DNA from: CAIMWS01 sp964409245
GTDB lineage: Bacteria > Verrucomicrobiota > Verrucomicrobiia > Limisphaerales > UBA1319
Assembly: GCA_964409245.1 (NCBI GenBank)
Contig: CAYPCQ010000001.1
Coordinates: 1 to 64,000, forward strand
DNA: 64,000 nt
Direction: 5' to 3'
The notes below the pieces were generated by a model. The model did no database searches. It saw only the letters and a list, made by a program, of their open reading frames with translations, and was not told where the DNA came from. This document shows, piece after piece, positions 17,175-26,700 of the stretch (its first letter is position 1; each line of letters opens with the position of its first letter). The translations under genes and the position numbers were made by a program.

Positions 17175-18314
17175 TCACGCCCGGTTCCGGAATACATACA
17201 CCTGGCGGTCCATGGCGGCCAGGTAAAGGTTGCCGCGCCGGCCAAAAGACGGACGGGCTTGGATGGCCCGGGAGGTTTCAAAGATCACCTGGCCCTGCCC
17301 CTCGCTGCCCACGGCATGCAACCGGCCCAGGGGATCGCCAATGAAAAAAGTCCCCGGCTGGCCGCACACTCCCCCCGCCAGCAAATATTCCGCACCCGAT
17401 TCATAGCGGTAGCGGGCGGCGCCATCCGCACCCATGGCCTGCACGGACCCGTCCAGGCCGGCCACGACTACTCCCCCGCCGGGCAGCAGCGCCGGGGTGG
17501 CAGCGAGCGCGGGTTTGAATAGCCTGGACCAAAGGATTTTGCCCTCCGCCAGGGACCAGGCATGGAGGGTGCCTTGACGGCCTTCATTCATGATGAAGTA
17601 CGCCTGGCCATGGGCTTCATCCAAAACGGGCGCAGCGGAAACCAGCAGCCGATTGGCGGGCAGATCCTTCGCCGGCTGCTGATGGAGGATTTCCTCACGG
17701 CCGCCAGGTTCGGCCCGGAAAAACTGCAGCCCGGCGCCGGCCACGGAGCGCACGCCATAAAACCGCCCCTGCCGGTCGGCAGCCGCACCAGCATAGGGGA
17801 AAAGGCCAGCGTCCCACTCGCCTTGCGGCTCCCCGGTGGCCGCCGAAAGGGCATGAAACCGGCCTCCCCAGCTATTGAGGACCACGCTCTTGGACTGGGG
17901 CAGGTAAAGGAGATCGGACAAAATGCGCGGATCACTTTTGGTGGGGAGCTCGCGCCGCCAGACAATGGCGCCGCTCTCCATATCCTGGGCGTGGACCCAG
18001 CCGGCATGGTTGCCGGTGAAAACCCGGGTTCCATCGGGATCCACCACCGGCGCAGCGGAAATGGCCGCCGAAAGATTCCGGCGCCAAAGCCGCCGGCCAT
18101 CCGCCGCATAGAGCTGGACCCGGCCGGACATATCAGCCACCACCGCCCGTTCCGCCGTGGCAAAAACCACCGAGGCCTGAAGGCCGCCCAAGGCGGACAA
18201 TTGGCGGATCGGAACCGGATCCAAATCCACCTTCACCGCCGCCAGGCCGGATCGCGCATTACCGCCCCCGGCCGCCGGCCATTCCCCCAATTCGATTTCA
18301 GCTTTCGGTGCCAT
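17175..18314 (-). CDS. PQQ-like beta-propeller protein without obvious signal peptide
   Basis: From the ATG at 18314, four bases after the upstream stop codon, the protein is 379 residues. Blades show the pattern VQLYAADGRRLWRR, VHAQDMESGAIVWRRE, LHAWSLAEGKILWSR and VQAMGADGAARYRY, fitting a seven- or eight-bladed PQQ-like propeller of about 40-50 residues per blade. Unlike the 7576-8847 protein it has no signal peptide from any sensible start, so it is either cytoplasmic or exported with a partner. The longer frame reaching 18455 lies inside the DUF362 gene and is not favoured. Function unknown; it probably works with the adjacent DUF362 protein. Confidence 0.82.
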   Translation of the reverse strand: MAPKAEIELGEWPAAGGGNARSGLAAVKVDLDPVPIRQLSALGGLQASVVFATAERAVVADMSGRVQLYAADGRRLWRRNLSAAISAAPVVDPDGTRVFTGNHAGWVHAQDMESGAIVWRRELPTKSDPRILSDLLYLPQSKSVVLNSWGGRFHALSAATGEPQGEWDAGLFPYAGAAADRQGRFYGVRSVAGAGLQFFRAEPGGREEILHQQPAKDLPANRLLVSAAPVLDEAHGQAYFIMNEGRQGTLHAWSLAEGKILWSRLFKPALAATPALLPGGGVVVAGLDGSVQAMGADGAARYRYESGAEYLLAGGVCGQPGTFFIGDPLGRLHAVGSEGQGQVIFETSRAIQARPSFGRRGNLYLAAMDRQVYVFRNRA

Positions 18315-18318
18315 AGGC

Positions 18319-19545
18319 TCAGGAGTGGATGCGTTGGTAAGTGGGCTGGAATTCAAACCGGGCCGAAGCGATATCCACGCCGGCCACTTCGAGTTTTTCC
18401 AGGCGGTTTTCCCCCAGCCCCCGGCGCCGGGCCAGGGCCAGGTAATTCGTCCCATTCACAAAGGGATGGGTGCGGTCCGGCGCGTCGGGATTAAAGCCCA
18501 TCACCGCCGCCGCCACGGCATCCGTGCAGACGGCATTGCGGCCGGCGATCAGCAAGCCGGGCCGGGTGACCGAAACCATGGACCCCAGCCACCAGCCTTC
18601 GGCAGTCTGGATGGTGCTGATGCCATCCACCACCACGAGGCTGATCGGGAAAGCCGCATTCAGATCCACGATGAACCGGGGCACGTTATGGCCGTGGTCG
18701 CCAGCAAGGGTCCGGTGGGTGAAGGCGGCGGCGGTCTGGGGCCGGTGGGAACAATTATGCATGGTGTTGCTCCGGTAGCCGGTGGCCCCCTCGTCCGGAG
18801 CCTCTTTGAGATCGTCCCCGTAAAGGCTGCTGGGCGGAACGCCAAACAGGTTTTTCATGCCCGCGGTGACCCCCCCCGAAACGTGGCTTTTCAATTTGCC
18901 CACGGACACCAGGACATCGGTCTGAACATAGGTTTGGTTGACCTCCCAAGCCGGGGCCAATTCGCCGCCGGGCACCTTGACCAGCGCGTAGCTGCCATGG
19001 CGGCCGCGATTGCGGGTGTTTTCAAAACGCGCCCGGCCAGCCATCGCCTGATTGAACTCAGCCAGCTTGTAACCATAGCCGGCGAAAGCCTCCTCGTTGA
19101 GCGCCTTGAACGGCAATTGATCGCAGAAGGTCACCGTTTTGGCGCCATACCCGGTGAGCAGGCTGCCCAACGCCATGGCCACCACCGGGTGGGTGGTCAC
19201 GGTGAGCCACAAGGGCACTCCAGCAACATCCTCCTCCGAGGTGTTCACCAGGTTGAGCTTGACCGTGACCTGTTTATTTTTCACCAGCGCGCGGACTCCC
19301 CCCAGCTCATCCAGCATGAGCCCCAGCGCGCGCCGGACTTCGGTGAAATCATAGCGTTTGCAGAACCGGATGCTGGTCAGCGCGCGCGGGGCATCCGGCT
19401 CCGCTGCCCCGGCAACCGACGGGGCGAGGCCGGCCGCCGGCCCCAGGGCACTGGCGGCGGCGGCATACTTGAGGAAATTCCGCCGGGATAAAATCCCCCC
19501 GGGACAACGCGGGATGCGCGCTTGTTTTGGTTCCTGTAATCTCAT
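18319..19545 (-). CDS. Tat-exported DUF362 family protein
   Basis: The protein is 408 residues from the ATG at 19545, which has GAGG-rich sequence eight bases upstream. The N-terminus carries a Tat motif, SRRNFLKYAAAASALG (residues about 20-35), followed by an Ala-rich hydrophobic stretch ending near VAGA. The body matches DUF362: VKLNLVN near residue 93, a central VSVGKLKSHVSGGVTAGMKNLFG segment (only the last part is diagnostic) and DLNAAFPISLVVVDGI. DUF362 members often accompany iron-sulfur proteins, but no Cys cluster is present here. It heads an operon with a propeller and an Old Yellow Enzyme. The biochemical role is not established. Confidence 0.88.
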   Translation of the reverse strand: MRLQEPKQARIPRCPGGILSRRNFLKYAAAASALGPAAGLAPSVAGAAEPDAPRALTSIRFCKRYDFTEVRRALGLMLDELGGVRALVKNKQVTVKLNLVNTSEEDVAGVPLWLTVTTHPVVAMALGSLLTGYGAKTVTFCDQLPFKALNEEAFAGYGYKLAEFNQAMAGRARFENTRNRGRHGSYALVKVPGGELAPAWEVNQTYVQTDVLVSVGKLKSHVSGGVTAGMKNLFGVPPSSLYGDDLKEAPDEGATGYRSNTMHNCSHRPQTAAAFTHRTLAGDHGHNVPRFIVDLNAAFPISLVVVDGISTIQTAEGWWLGSMVSVTRPGLLIAGRNAVCTDAVAAAVMGFNPDAPDRTHPFVNGTNYLALARRRGLGENRLEKLEVAGVDIASARFEFQPTYQRIHS

Positions 19546-19824
19546 GGTCGCCTCGTTCCAAATCAACTGCCTTTACCCTGATAAGATAACATAGGTGAAG
19601 GCGCTCAGGAAGGGTAAAAAGCACGGAACGGCGCCGCAAGGTATTATGGCGCACCAGGCTGCCGCCCGGACGCGGCGCCAGCCATGCGGGCTATATTGTT
19701 TGCCTCCAACCGCCAATTTTGTGTAGGATGACGGAGATGAGAACCTAAACTTTGAATACGCAAGGCGGCCCCTGCCACCCATCGTTCGGCCCAAACAGGA
19801 ACTTGCTCATACAGGAACAACAAT

Positions 19825-22686
19825 ATGACTGCCAAGGACTTTAACCTTGAGGGTGCCGTCCGTCCCCGCCCGCTGGAAGCATTGGAACCTGAGGAGATAC
19901 GGCGGCGGCAACTGGCCTTTGAATGTGTTCTCGAACAGTCTCTGGCGGGGTATTGGGATTGGATGATCCAGGAAGGCTCCGAATACTTAAGCCCCGCTTT
20001 CAAAAGCATGTTCGGATATGCGGACCAGGAATTGCCGAACCAGCCTGAAACCTGGCGAAACTTGATTTTCCCCGAAGACCTTCCCGGCGTGCTGGAGGTG
20101 TTCAACAAACACGTTGCCAGCCGCGGCACGTTTCCCTTCTACAATGAGGTCCGCTGCCGCCACAAGGACGGCTCCACGGTCTGGGTCATTTGCACCGGCA
20201 AGGTCATCGAATGGGGCGCCCAGGGGCACGCGGTGCGCATGGTTGGGTGCCATGTCAATATCACCGCCCGCAAGCAGGCGGAGGCGGCCCTGCAAAAGGC
20301 CAAGGAGGAACTGGAAAAACGGGTGGCCGAACGGACCGCTGAGCTGCGCGCCAGCGAGGAGCGGTTTGCCACCTTTATGCACCACCTGCCCGCCGCCGCC
20401 TTCATCAAGGACGAGGACGGACGGGCGGTTTACTCCAACGAGTATCTTCAGAAGTTGTTGAACCTTCAGGATTGGGATGGCAAAACCACCCCGGAACTCC
20501 TGGCGGGAGAAGCCGGGCAACGAATGCGGGAAGACGACCGGAAAGCCCTGGCCCAAGGTCCAATCAGAATCGAGGAAACCCTCCCCGCTGCCCAAAGCGG
20601 CCGGCGCACCTTCGAGACCATCAAGTTCCCGATCCACGTGGAGGGCAAACCAACGCTCTTGGGGGGCATCGCCATCGACATCACGGAGCATAAGCGGGTG
20701 GAGGAGGAGTTGCGCATCACGCTGATCAAATACAAAGCCCTGTTCGACTGCCTGCCGCTGGGGATAACCGTGTCGGACGGAGGAGGCAAGATCCTGGAAA
20801 GCAACGCGGCAGCCGCAAAACTGCTCGGGGAACTGCCAGAAACTCAGGTTCAGCGCGGAATCGACGGCCCCGAGTGGCGCATCGTGCGCACGGATGGCAC
20901 CCCCATGCCGTCCGAGGAATACGCCAGCGTGCGCGCGCTGAAAGAAAAGCGCCTGGTGGAAAATGTGGAAATGGGCATCGTCAAATCCGGCGGCACGATC
21001 ACCTGGATCAACGTCTCCGCCGTCCCGCTGCCGTTGGATGGATTTGGCGTTGCCATCATTTTCAAGGACATCACGGAGCGCCGGCGGGTGGCGCAAGCGT
21101 GGCACCGGAATCAGGCCATGCTGGCGCGCACTGAAAATATCGCGCATGTAGGCAGCTGGGAATGGGATGTGGCGACGGACACCGTGACCTGGTCCGACGA
21201 AATGTTCCGAATGTTTCAGCGGAATCCGGACGCTGGGGCGCCATCCTTCGCGGAACATGCGGAACTTTACGACCAGGAAGGCCTGAGCCGGCTCCAGGCG
21301 GCTGTTGAGGCCGCCTTAAGCAAGGGCACCCCTTACGAAATGGAACTCCGCGCCCTCCGCACGGATGGCACGGCCTTTTTTGCCCTGGCCCGCGGCCAGG
21401 CGGAGATGGCGCCGGGGAAAAAGGCTTCACTCCTCTTTGGATCGTTGCAGGACATCACGGAGCGGAAGCAGGCGGAAGCGGAGCGGGGCAAACTGGAAGC
21501 TCAAAACCATCAGCTCCAAAAGACGGAAAGCCTGAACCGCATGGCCGGGGCGATCGCCCACCATTTCAACAACCAGCTGGGGGCGGTGATGCTGAGCCTG
21601 GACCTGGCCCGGTATGACCTGTCCCAAAGCCGGGGAATCAACGAGGCCTTGGCGGCGGCCATGAAAGCGGCACGGCAGGCGGCCGAGGTAAGCACTTTGA
21701 TGCTGACCTACCTCGGCCAAACACCATCCAAACAGGAACCGCTGGAGCTGTCACCGGCCTGCCAGCGGTGCTTGTCCCTGTTGCATGCGCTCGCGCCCAA
21801 AAATGTGCGCTGGCTGGCGGATTTTCCTTCGCCCGGCCCGGTCATCGACACCAACTTGAACCAGATCCAACAGCTCCTGAACAACCTGATCACCAACGCC
21901 TGGGAAGCGCTCGGTGAGGAAGGCGGCGCCATTCGCCTGGCCATCAAAAACGTGGTGGCAGCGGAGATCCCGGCAAACCACCTGTTTCCGGTCGATTGCC
22001 AGCCGCAAGCCGCTGGCTATGCCTGCCTCGAAGTCGCTGACGAGGGCTGCGGAATTCCGGCTCAATCCATCGACAAACTCTTCGATCCGTTTTTTTCCAC
22101 CAAATTCACCGGCCGGGGCCTGGGCCTGGCGGTGGTCCTGGGGATTGCCCGGGCGCATCATGGGTTCGTCAGCGTGGAGAGCCAGCCCGGCCGGGGCAGC
22201 GTCTTCCGCATTTATTTCCCGCTCTCGGCAAACGCCATGGCGCCGCCGCCTTCAACTGCGGCGCCCGCTCTTAAAGCCACCGGGAATGGCACGGTGCTGC
22301 TCGTCGAGGACGAACCGAGCCTGCGCGCAGCGGTCGCCCGCGGACTCAAGAAAATAGGTTTCAGCGTTGAGGAAGCGGCGGACGGCGTCGAAGCGCTGGA
22401 GCTGTTCCGGCAGCACCGGGGCAGAATCTGCTGCGTGCTGAGCGACCTCACCATGCCCCGGATGGATGGCTGGGAAACCATAACCGCCCTGCGCGAACTG
22501 GATGCCAACCTCCCGGTGATCCTGGCCAGCGGATACAGCGAGTCCCAAGTCATGGCAGGCCGCCACTCCCACCTACCCCAAGCCTTTTTAAGCAAGCCTT
22601 ACGATTTCAACCAACTCCAGGAGACGATCACGTGGGTTTTGGGAAATGCGAGCGGAAAACCGGGGAAGAACCTCCCCGGCGGCTAG
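19825..22686 (+). CDS. Multi-PAS hybrid sensor histidine kinase/response regulator
   Basis: This 953-residue cytoplasmic protein has no membrane span. Order: PAS 1 (about 25-150), a short coiled coil, PAS 2 (170-290), PAS 3 (300-415), PAS 4 (420-560), HisKA with phospho-His in AIAHHFNNQLGAVMLSLDL (about 575), HATPase with N box LLNNLITNAWEAL, G1 DEGCGIP and G2 GRGLGLAVVLG, then a receiver (about 820-945) with LLVEDEP, phospho-Asp in LSDLTMPRMDGW and Lys in LSKPYDF. All catalytic residues are present. AGGA lies eight bases before ATG. It probably senses a soluble cue; no cognate regulator is adjacent, so phosphotransfer to an external partner is expected. Confidence 0.95.
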   Translation: MTAKDFNLEGAVRPRPLEALEPEEIRRRQLAFECVLEQSLAGYWDWMIQEGSEYLSPAFKSMFGYADQELPNQPETWRNLIFPEDLPGVLEVFNKHVASRGTFPFYNEVRCRHKDGSTVWVICTGKVIEWGAQGHAVRMVGCHVNITARKQAEAALQKAKEELEKRVAERTAELRASEERFATFMHHLPAAAFIKDEDGRAVYSNEYLQKLLNLQDWDGKTTPELLAGEAGQRMREDDRKALAQGPIRIEETLPAAQSGRRTFETIKFPIHVEGKPTLLGGIAIDITEHKRVEEELRITLIKYKALFDCLPLGITVSDGGGKILESNAAAAKLLGELPETQVQRGIDGPEWRIVRTDGTPMPSEEYASVRALKEKRLVENVEMGIVKSGGTITWINVSAVPLPLDGFGVAIIFKDITERRRVAQAWHRNQAMLARTENIAHVGSWEWDVATDTVTWSDEMFRMFQRNPDAGAPSFAEHAELYDQEGLSRLQAAVEAALSKGTPYEMELRALRTDGTAFFALARGQAEMAPGKKASLLFGSLQDITERKQAEAERGKLEAQNHQLQKTESLNRMAGAIAHHFNNQLGAVMLSLDLARYDLSQSRGINEALAAAMKAARQAAEVSTLMLTYLGQTPSKQEPLELSPACQRCLSLLHALAPKNVRWLADFPSPGPVIDTNLNQIQQLLNNLITNAWEALGEEGGAIRLAIKNVVAAEIPANHLFPVDCQPQAAGYACLEVADEGCGIPAQSIDKLFDPFFSTKFTGRGLGLAVVLGIARAHHGFVSVESQPGRGSVFRIYFPLSANAMAPPPSTAAPALKATGNGTVLLVEDEPSLRAAVARGLKKIGFSVEEAADGVEALELFRQHRGRICCVLSDLTMPRMDGWETITALRELDANLPVILASGYSESQVMAGRHSHLPQAFLSKPYDFNQLQETITWVLGNASGKPGKNLPGG

Positions 22687-22809
22687 GCCATAAGCCCATA
22701 TTTCTGGAAAAAGCCAGGAAGCAGCAGGCTTTCGCCGAAGCCGGGAAGATCGGCGTGTGCTCACCCGGTCATCCGCATCAGCAGGCACACGCTTTGGAAA
22801 CCGGGATCG

Positions 22810-23715
22810 TTACTGGAGGAGGATCTTGAAAAAAGTCGGCGGCGGGCCGCTGGCGGGCGGCATCGCCTGGATCTGCACATTGGCGATTCCCGGGCTGTAA
22901 TAATAAGTGTGCACCGCGCCATTGGGCCCCTCGTCCGAAACGAGGAAAGGCAGAGCCGTCCACTGCTGGAGATCGGCCGATCCCAACAGACTATAGGAAC
23001 GCCCGGTCATGGCGGTAAACTGCAGGATGGGCGCCCCCCCATTGACACTCACCAGGGTTACGGCCAGCGAATCAACCGGATCAAAGGGATAATAACCGAG
23101 CAGGAATTCCTGCTTCAAGTTGCGCCCGTTGCCCAGCAGGTCCAGGCCGGCGGACAAATCGTTCAGCGTGAGCTTGGACCCCAGGGTGGAGAGGAAGGAC
23201 TGCTCCCAGGCATCCGGGAGGCCATCGCCATTGGCATCGACCCCAAGCGTCAGATCGAGGCGCGTCTGCTGGCCGGGCTGGCCCAACCGGGAGTAATCGC
23301 CAGACATCTGGATGGGCAGGTTCGTCGTTTGCCCGATGACAACGTAGATTTTGAACGGGGCGGCAACCCGGAGCGCGGAAGGCTGATACAGATCGGCTGA
23401 GGCGCCGGCATCCATGGGCACCATCAGGGCGAAATTAATGCCCTGGCCAACGCCGGGCAGGACCGGCCCGGAAACCTTGACCCCGGTGGGGGTCTGCAGC
23501 ACGATCAACGCCTCACTGGTGAACAGCGGGGTGCCGTATTCATCACGCACACAACCATAAAGCAAATGGTGGGGGGCGGGTGGGAACGCCAGCGCCGGCC
23601 GCCAGGCATCGAGCAGGCCCAGCAGGATGGCCCAGGCCAGCCACCGGGCAACGGTCATCCGTCCGGCGGAAGGCCGGGAAGAGGAGTCCACGAACCGGGA
23701 AAGTATGGCGATCAT
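22810..23715 (-). CDS. Exported protein of unknown function (301 residues), last gene of the exported operon
   Basis: The N-terminus contains a hydrophobic signal (MTVARWLAWAILLGLLDAW, cleavage near PALA). A later start at codon 20 would give a shorter signal. The body is beta-rich. A calcium-binding-like DANGDGLPDAWEQ (about residue 175) resembles thrombospondin type 3 or EF-hand loops. Near the end, GRSYSLLGSADLQQWTALP and FFKILLQ match the C-terminal module seen in many verrucomicrobial exported proteins. It starts 20 bp after the giant gene and is probably translated from the same message. No enzymatic motif is visible. Confidence 0.75.
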   Translation of the reverse strand: MIAILSRFVDSSSRPSAGRMTVARWLAWAILLGLLDAWRPALAFPPAPHHLLYGCVRDEYGTPLFTSEALIVLQTPTGVKVSGPVLPGVGQGINFALMVPMDAGASADLYQPSALRVAAPFKIYVVIGQTTNLPIQMSGDYSRLGQPGQQTRLDLTLGVDANGDGLPDAWEQSFLSTLGSKLTLNDLSAGLDLLGNGRNLKQEFLLGYYPFDPVDSLAVTLVSVNGGAPILQFTAMTGRSYSLLGSADLQQWTALPFLVSDEGPNGAVHTYYYSPGIANVQIQAMPPASGPPPTFFKILLQ

Positions 23716-23735
23716 AAGCGGTCAACAAGTTGGGA

Positions 23736-26700
23736 TTAATTTCCGGAATAGGAATAGGTGACAAAGTACAGTTTGACATCCTTGACGGTGGCCAGGAAGC
23801 GATCCAAGCCCTGGTTGGGATCCTGCAGCAGGGTCTTGCCTGGAATCACCAGCTTCCACTTGCTGTTCCAGATGGAACGGCCGATGAGCCGGCAATTGGT
23901 GTACTGGATGCGGGCCAGGGAGTTGCCGCCGTAAATGCTGCTGGTGAAAGCCGCCGTCGTCGAAACCGGCCGGAAAGCCTGGTGCTTGCGGACGGCGAAC
24001 AACGGCTCGCTGAGGGAGTCGCTGGCCTGCCAGGAGGAGCCGCCGGAATAATCCGAGGCGCCGATATTGAAGGGCAGCGGGATGATCACATCGTCCACGC
24101 TCCAGGTGCGGATGGCGCTATTGTCACCCAACGGCGGGCTGCGCATGGAATCCACCCCCACCGGGATCAGATAAACATAGGGGGTGGCGGCCAGGGCGTT
24201 GGGGTCCAAGGTGGGGTCGCCCGGGCTCGGGATGCCCGCGGGATTATCCATGCCCACGTAACCGTCCAAATCCACCCCCGCCGAGAAAATCTTGGTGGCA
24301 AAAGAGGCGGCGCTGAACGAATGATCGCCGGGGGCCAGGAATTGCCCGAACAGGTTCCGCCCATCGGCGATGGTGGTGGAGAACGAGAGGATGATGCCCG
24401 GGACCGGCAAGCCGCTGCCGTCATCAATCTGCAGGCAGTAACGGAGCACATCGGGATCGCTCAACAGGTCCGCCACCCGGTTCTGCTGCAGCACGTCCTT
24501 CCAATTATTATCGCCCTCGGCGCCGCGCAGGATGCGGAAATTCTCCGTGCGCAGCGAAACGGTGGTGCTGTAGCCATCGGCATTGTTGAAGCCGAGCCGG
24601 TTCTTGAGCACATCCCAATCGGCTTTCATTTCCGCCAGGGTGCTGGAGAGCCCCGGATCGCCGGTGTCGCTGCCGGCATATTGCGGCTGGCCGTTGATGA
24701 TGACCCCCAAGGCCCGGGCGCCCACGATGCGGTTGAGGAACGCCTTGCCCGCGGCGGTGTTCAGCAGGCCGGTCTCGTAATCGAAAGCCTGCGCGGCCAG
24801 GAACGCATACTGGGCGGAGAGGTCGAACAAGGTTTTGTAACGCTCCAATTTTTCATCGCGGAAAATGCGGAAGGCCGTATCGCGGACCCGATAGCCCTGG
24901 ATCACCGCGGCGGATTTTTGGCGAAAGGTCTCCCGCTCGCTCTGAATCCGGTCGCCTTGGGCCACCAGCTGCTGGTAGCGCCGGCGCGCATCATCCAGGT
25001 CGCGGGCCCGCTGGTTGATCGTGTTCAGGTGGTTCTGAACCGCCAGCATTTGCCCACCCAGATCCGCCACCGACTGCTTCAGCTGCTGGATCCAGGCCAG
25101 CGGCTGCAGCGTGTTGAAGTCCTGGTCCAGGGCGGCCGTTTGGGTCGAAAACTCCAAAGCGCGCATCGAGAATAATTGGGCCAGCGCCTTTGCATCGTAA
25201 TCGCTGGTGTTGCCAACGGTGGCCTTTTCAATGGCGCCACGGGCAGCCGAAAGCTGGTCGCCGCCGGTGGACATGCCGAAAATCAGGGATTTGGGGATTT
25301 CATCCGCCAGGAAGGAACCGCTGTCCTGCTCCTTGGCTTTTTCGTTGGCCAGGGTGCGATCGGCAATGTCGCTGGCGAACTGGGCGGAATTCAGGGCTTT
25401 CGCCGCGGCGAACAAATCCAGCTTCACACCGCGCTCCGCCTGATGGGTCTGCACCTGGGCTTGAAACACCTGCAGCGACTTGTCGAAAGCGCGCTTGGCA
25501 TTGACGGCGTCCTGCAGGGTGGCCGACAGCGAATCATGCGCCCGGACATAGCCCGAAATGGCCTGCTGCAGGCTGCCAGGGCTGCGCCGGCTCGAGGCCC
25601 AATCCGCAGGCTTGTCGAGGAATCCGTGCGGCCCCAAATGATACTGAACGTAGTTGGTGTATTGGGACGAATCCGCATTGGTGACGAATCCCAGACTCGT
25701 GTACAGCACTTTTTGCCAGTCGGCGGGGAACTTGGTGACATCGATCTTGAAAGTCTGGGTGGCTTTCGGATCCGGCAGAGCGCCCCCGAAGGTCTGCTCG
25801 GGCGTTTCGACATACATGTAATGGATGAGATCCGGCCCGGAGTAATCCGTCACGTAAGTTTTTCCGGGGCCGGTGTCATCCGGGTAGGGCGTGCCATACA
25901 GGTCGATCAAGGAGTCATTGTAGGCCTGCTCCTGCTTGTCCACGGCGCTTTGGAAATCGCTCACCGAATCCTGGGTGGAGCGCAAGACCTGCGTGACATT
26001 TTTGGCATCGTCAAAGGTGACCACGGCGTTGTTCAAGGCGGCCACCGCCCGCTGGTAAACCTGCTCGAAGTGGGTGGTGGGATTGGGGCCGGTGACCTGG
26101 TAGGGATTGATGTCGAAGGGGATGCTGTCCAGCGGCAGGCCCAGCGGCGTCAAGCCGCCTTCCGCATTATCCATGTCGGTCTGGAGCTGGGTGCCCAAAG
26201 CGGTCAGCTCTTTGAGTTCCGGCACGGTGGTGCGGTCCACTTTCTGGATGCCCTCATGGGCGGGATTGACATCATCGGCAGGGAGTATGGCGTTGCCCAC
26301 CACCCAATTGACATAGGACCCCTGCCCCACCCGGCTGGCCCAGTGGTCCACGCCCCAATAGCGCGTGACCTTATTGGTCACCCCGGAGCCGCTGTAGAGC
26401 CGCAGCGGATTTTGGCGTTCGTCCGCCAGCGAACTCCATCCGTGGCCGGCGGGCTGGTAGGCCTGGCGCCAGGCCAGATCGAGAATCTGCCGGCCCGTGC
26501 GCGCGAGCGCGCCGGCGGCGGCGGCGAACTTGCGCTCATCCAGGTAGTCCACCGAAACCACCGCGCCCAGCACGGTGACCGCTTCGATGCGGGGCACCCA
26601 ATCGAATTTGGGGTTCATCAGCAGCGAATAGTAATTCTTGATCGCGGACAAGAAATGCCCGTAGGCATCGCCGTGGCCCTGGGGATACATGGCGGCGGCG

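Noticed and set aside
18315..18455. Longer start for the second propeller
   Set aside because: It would overlap the DUF362 gene by over 130 bases and its residues do not look like propeller or signal sequence.
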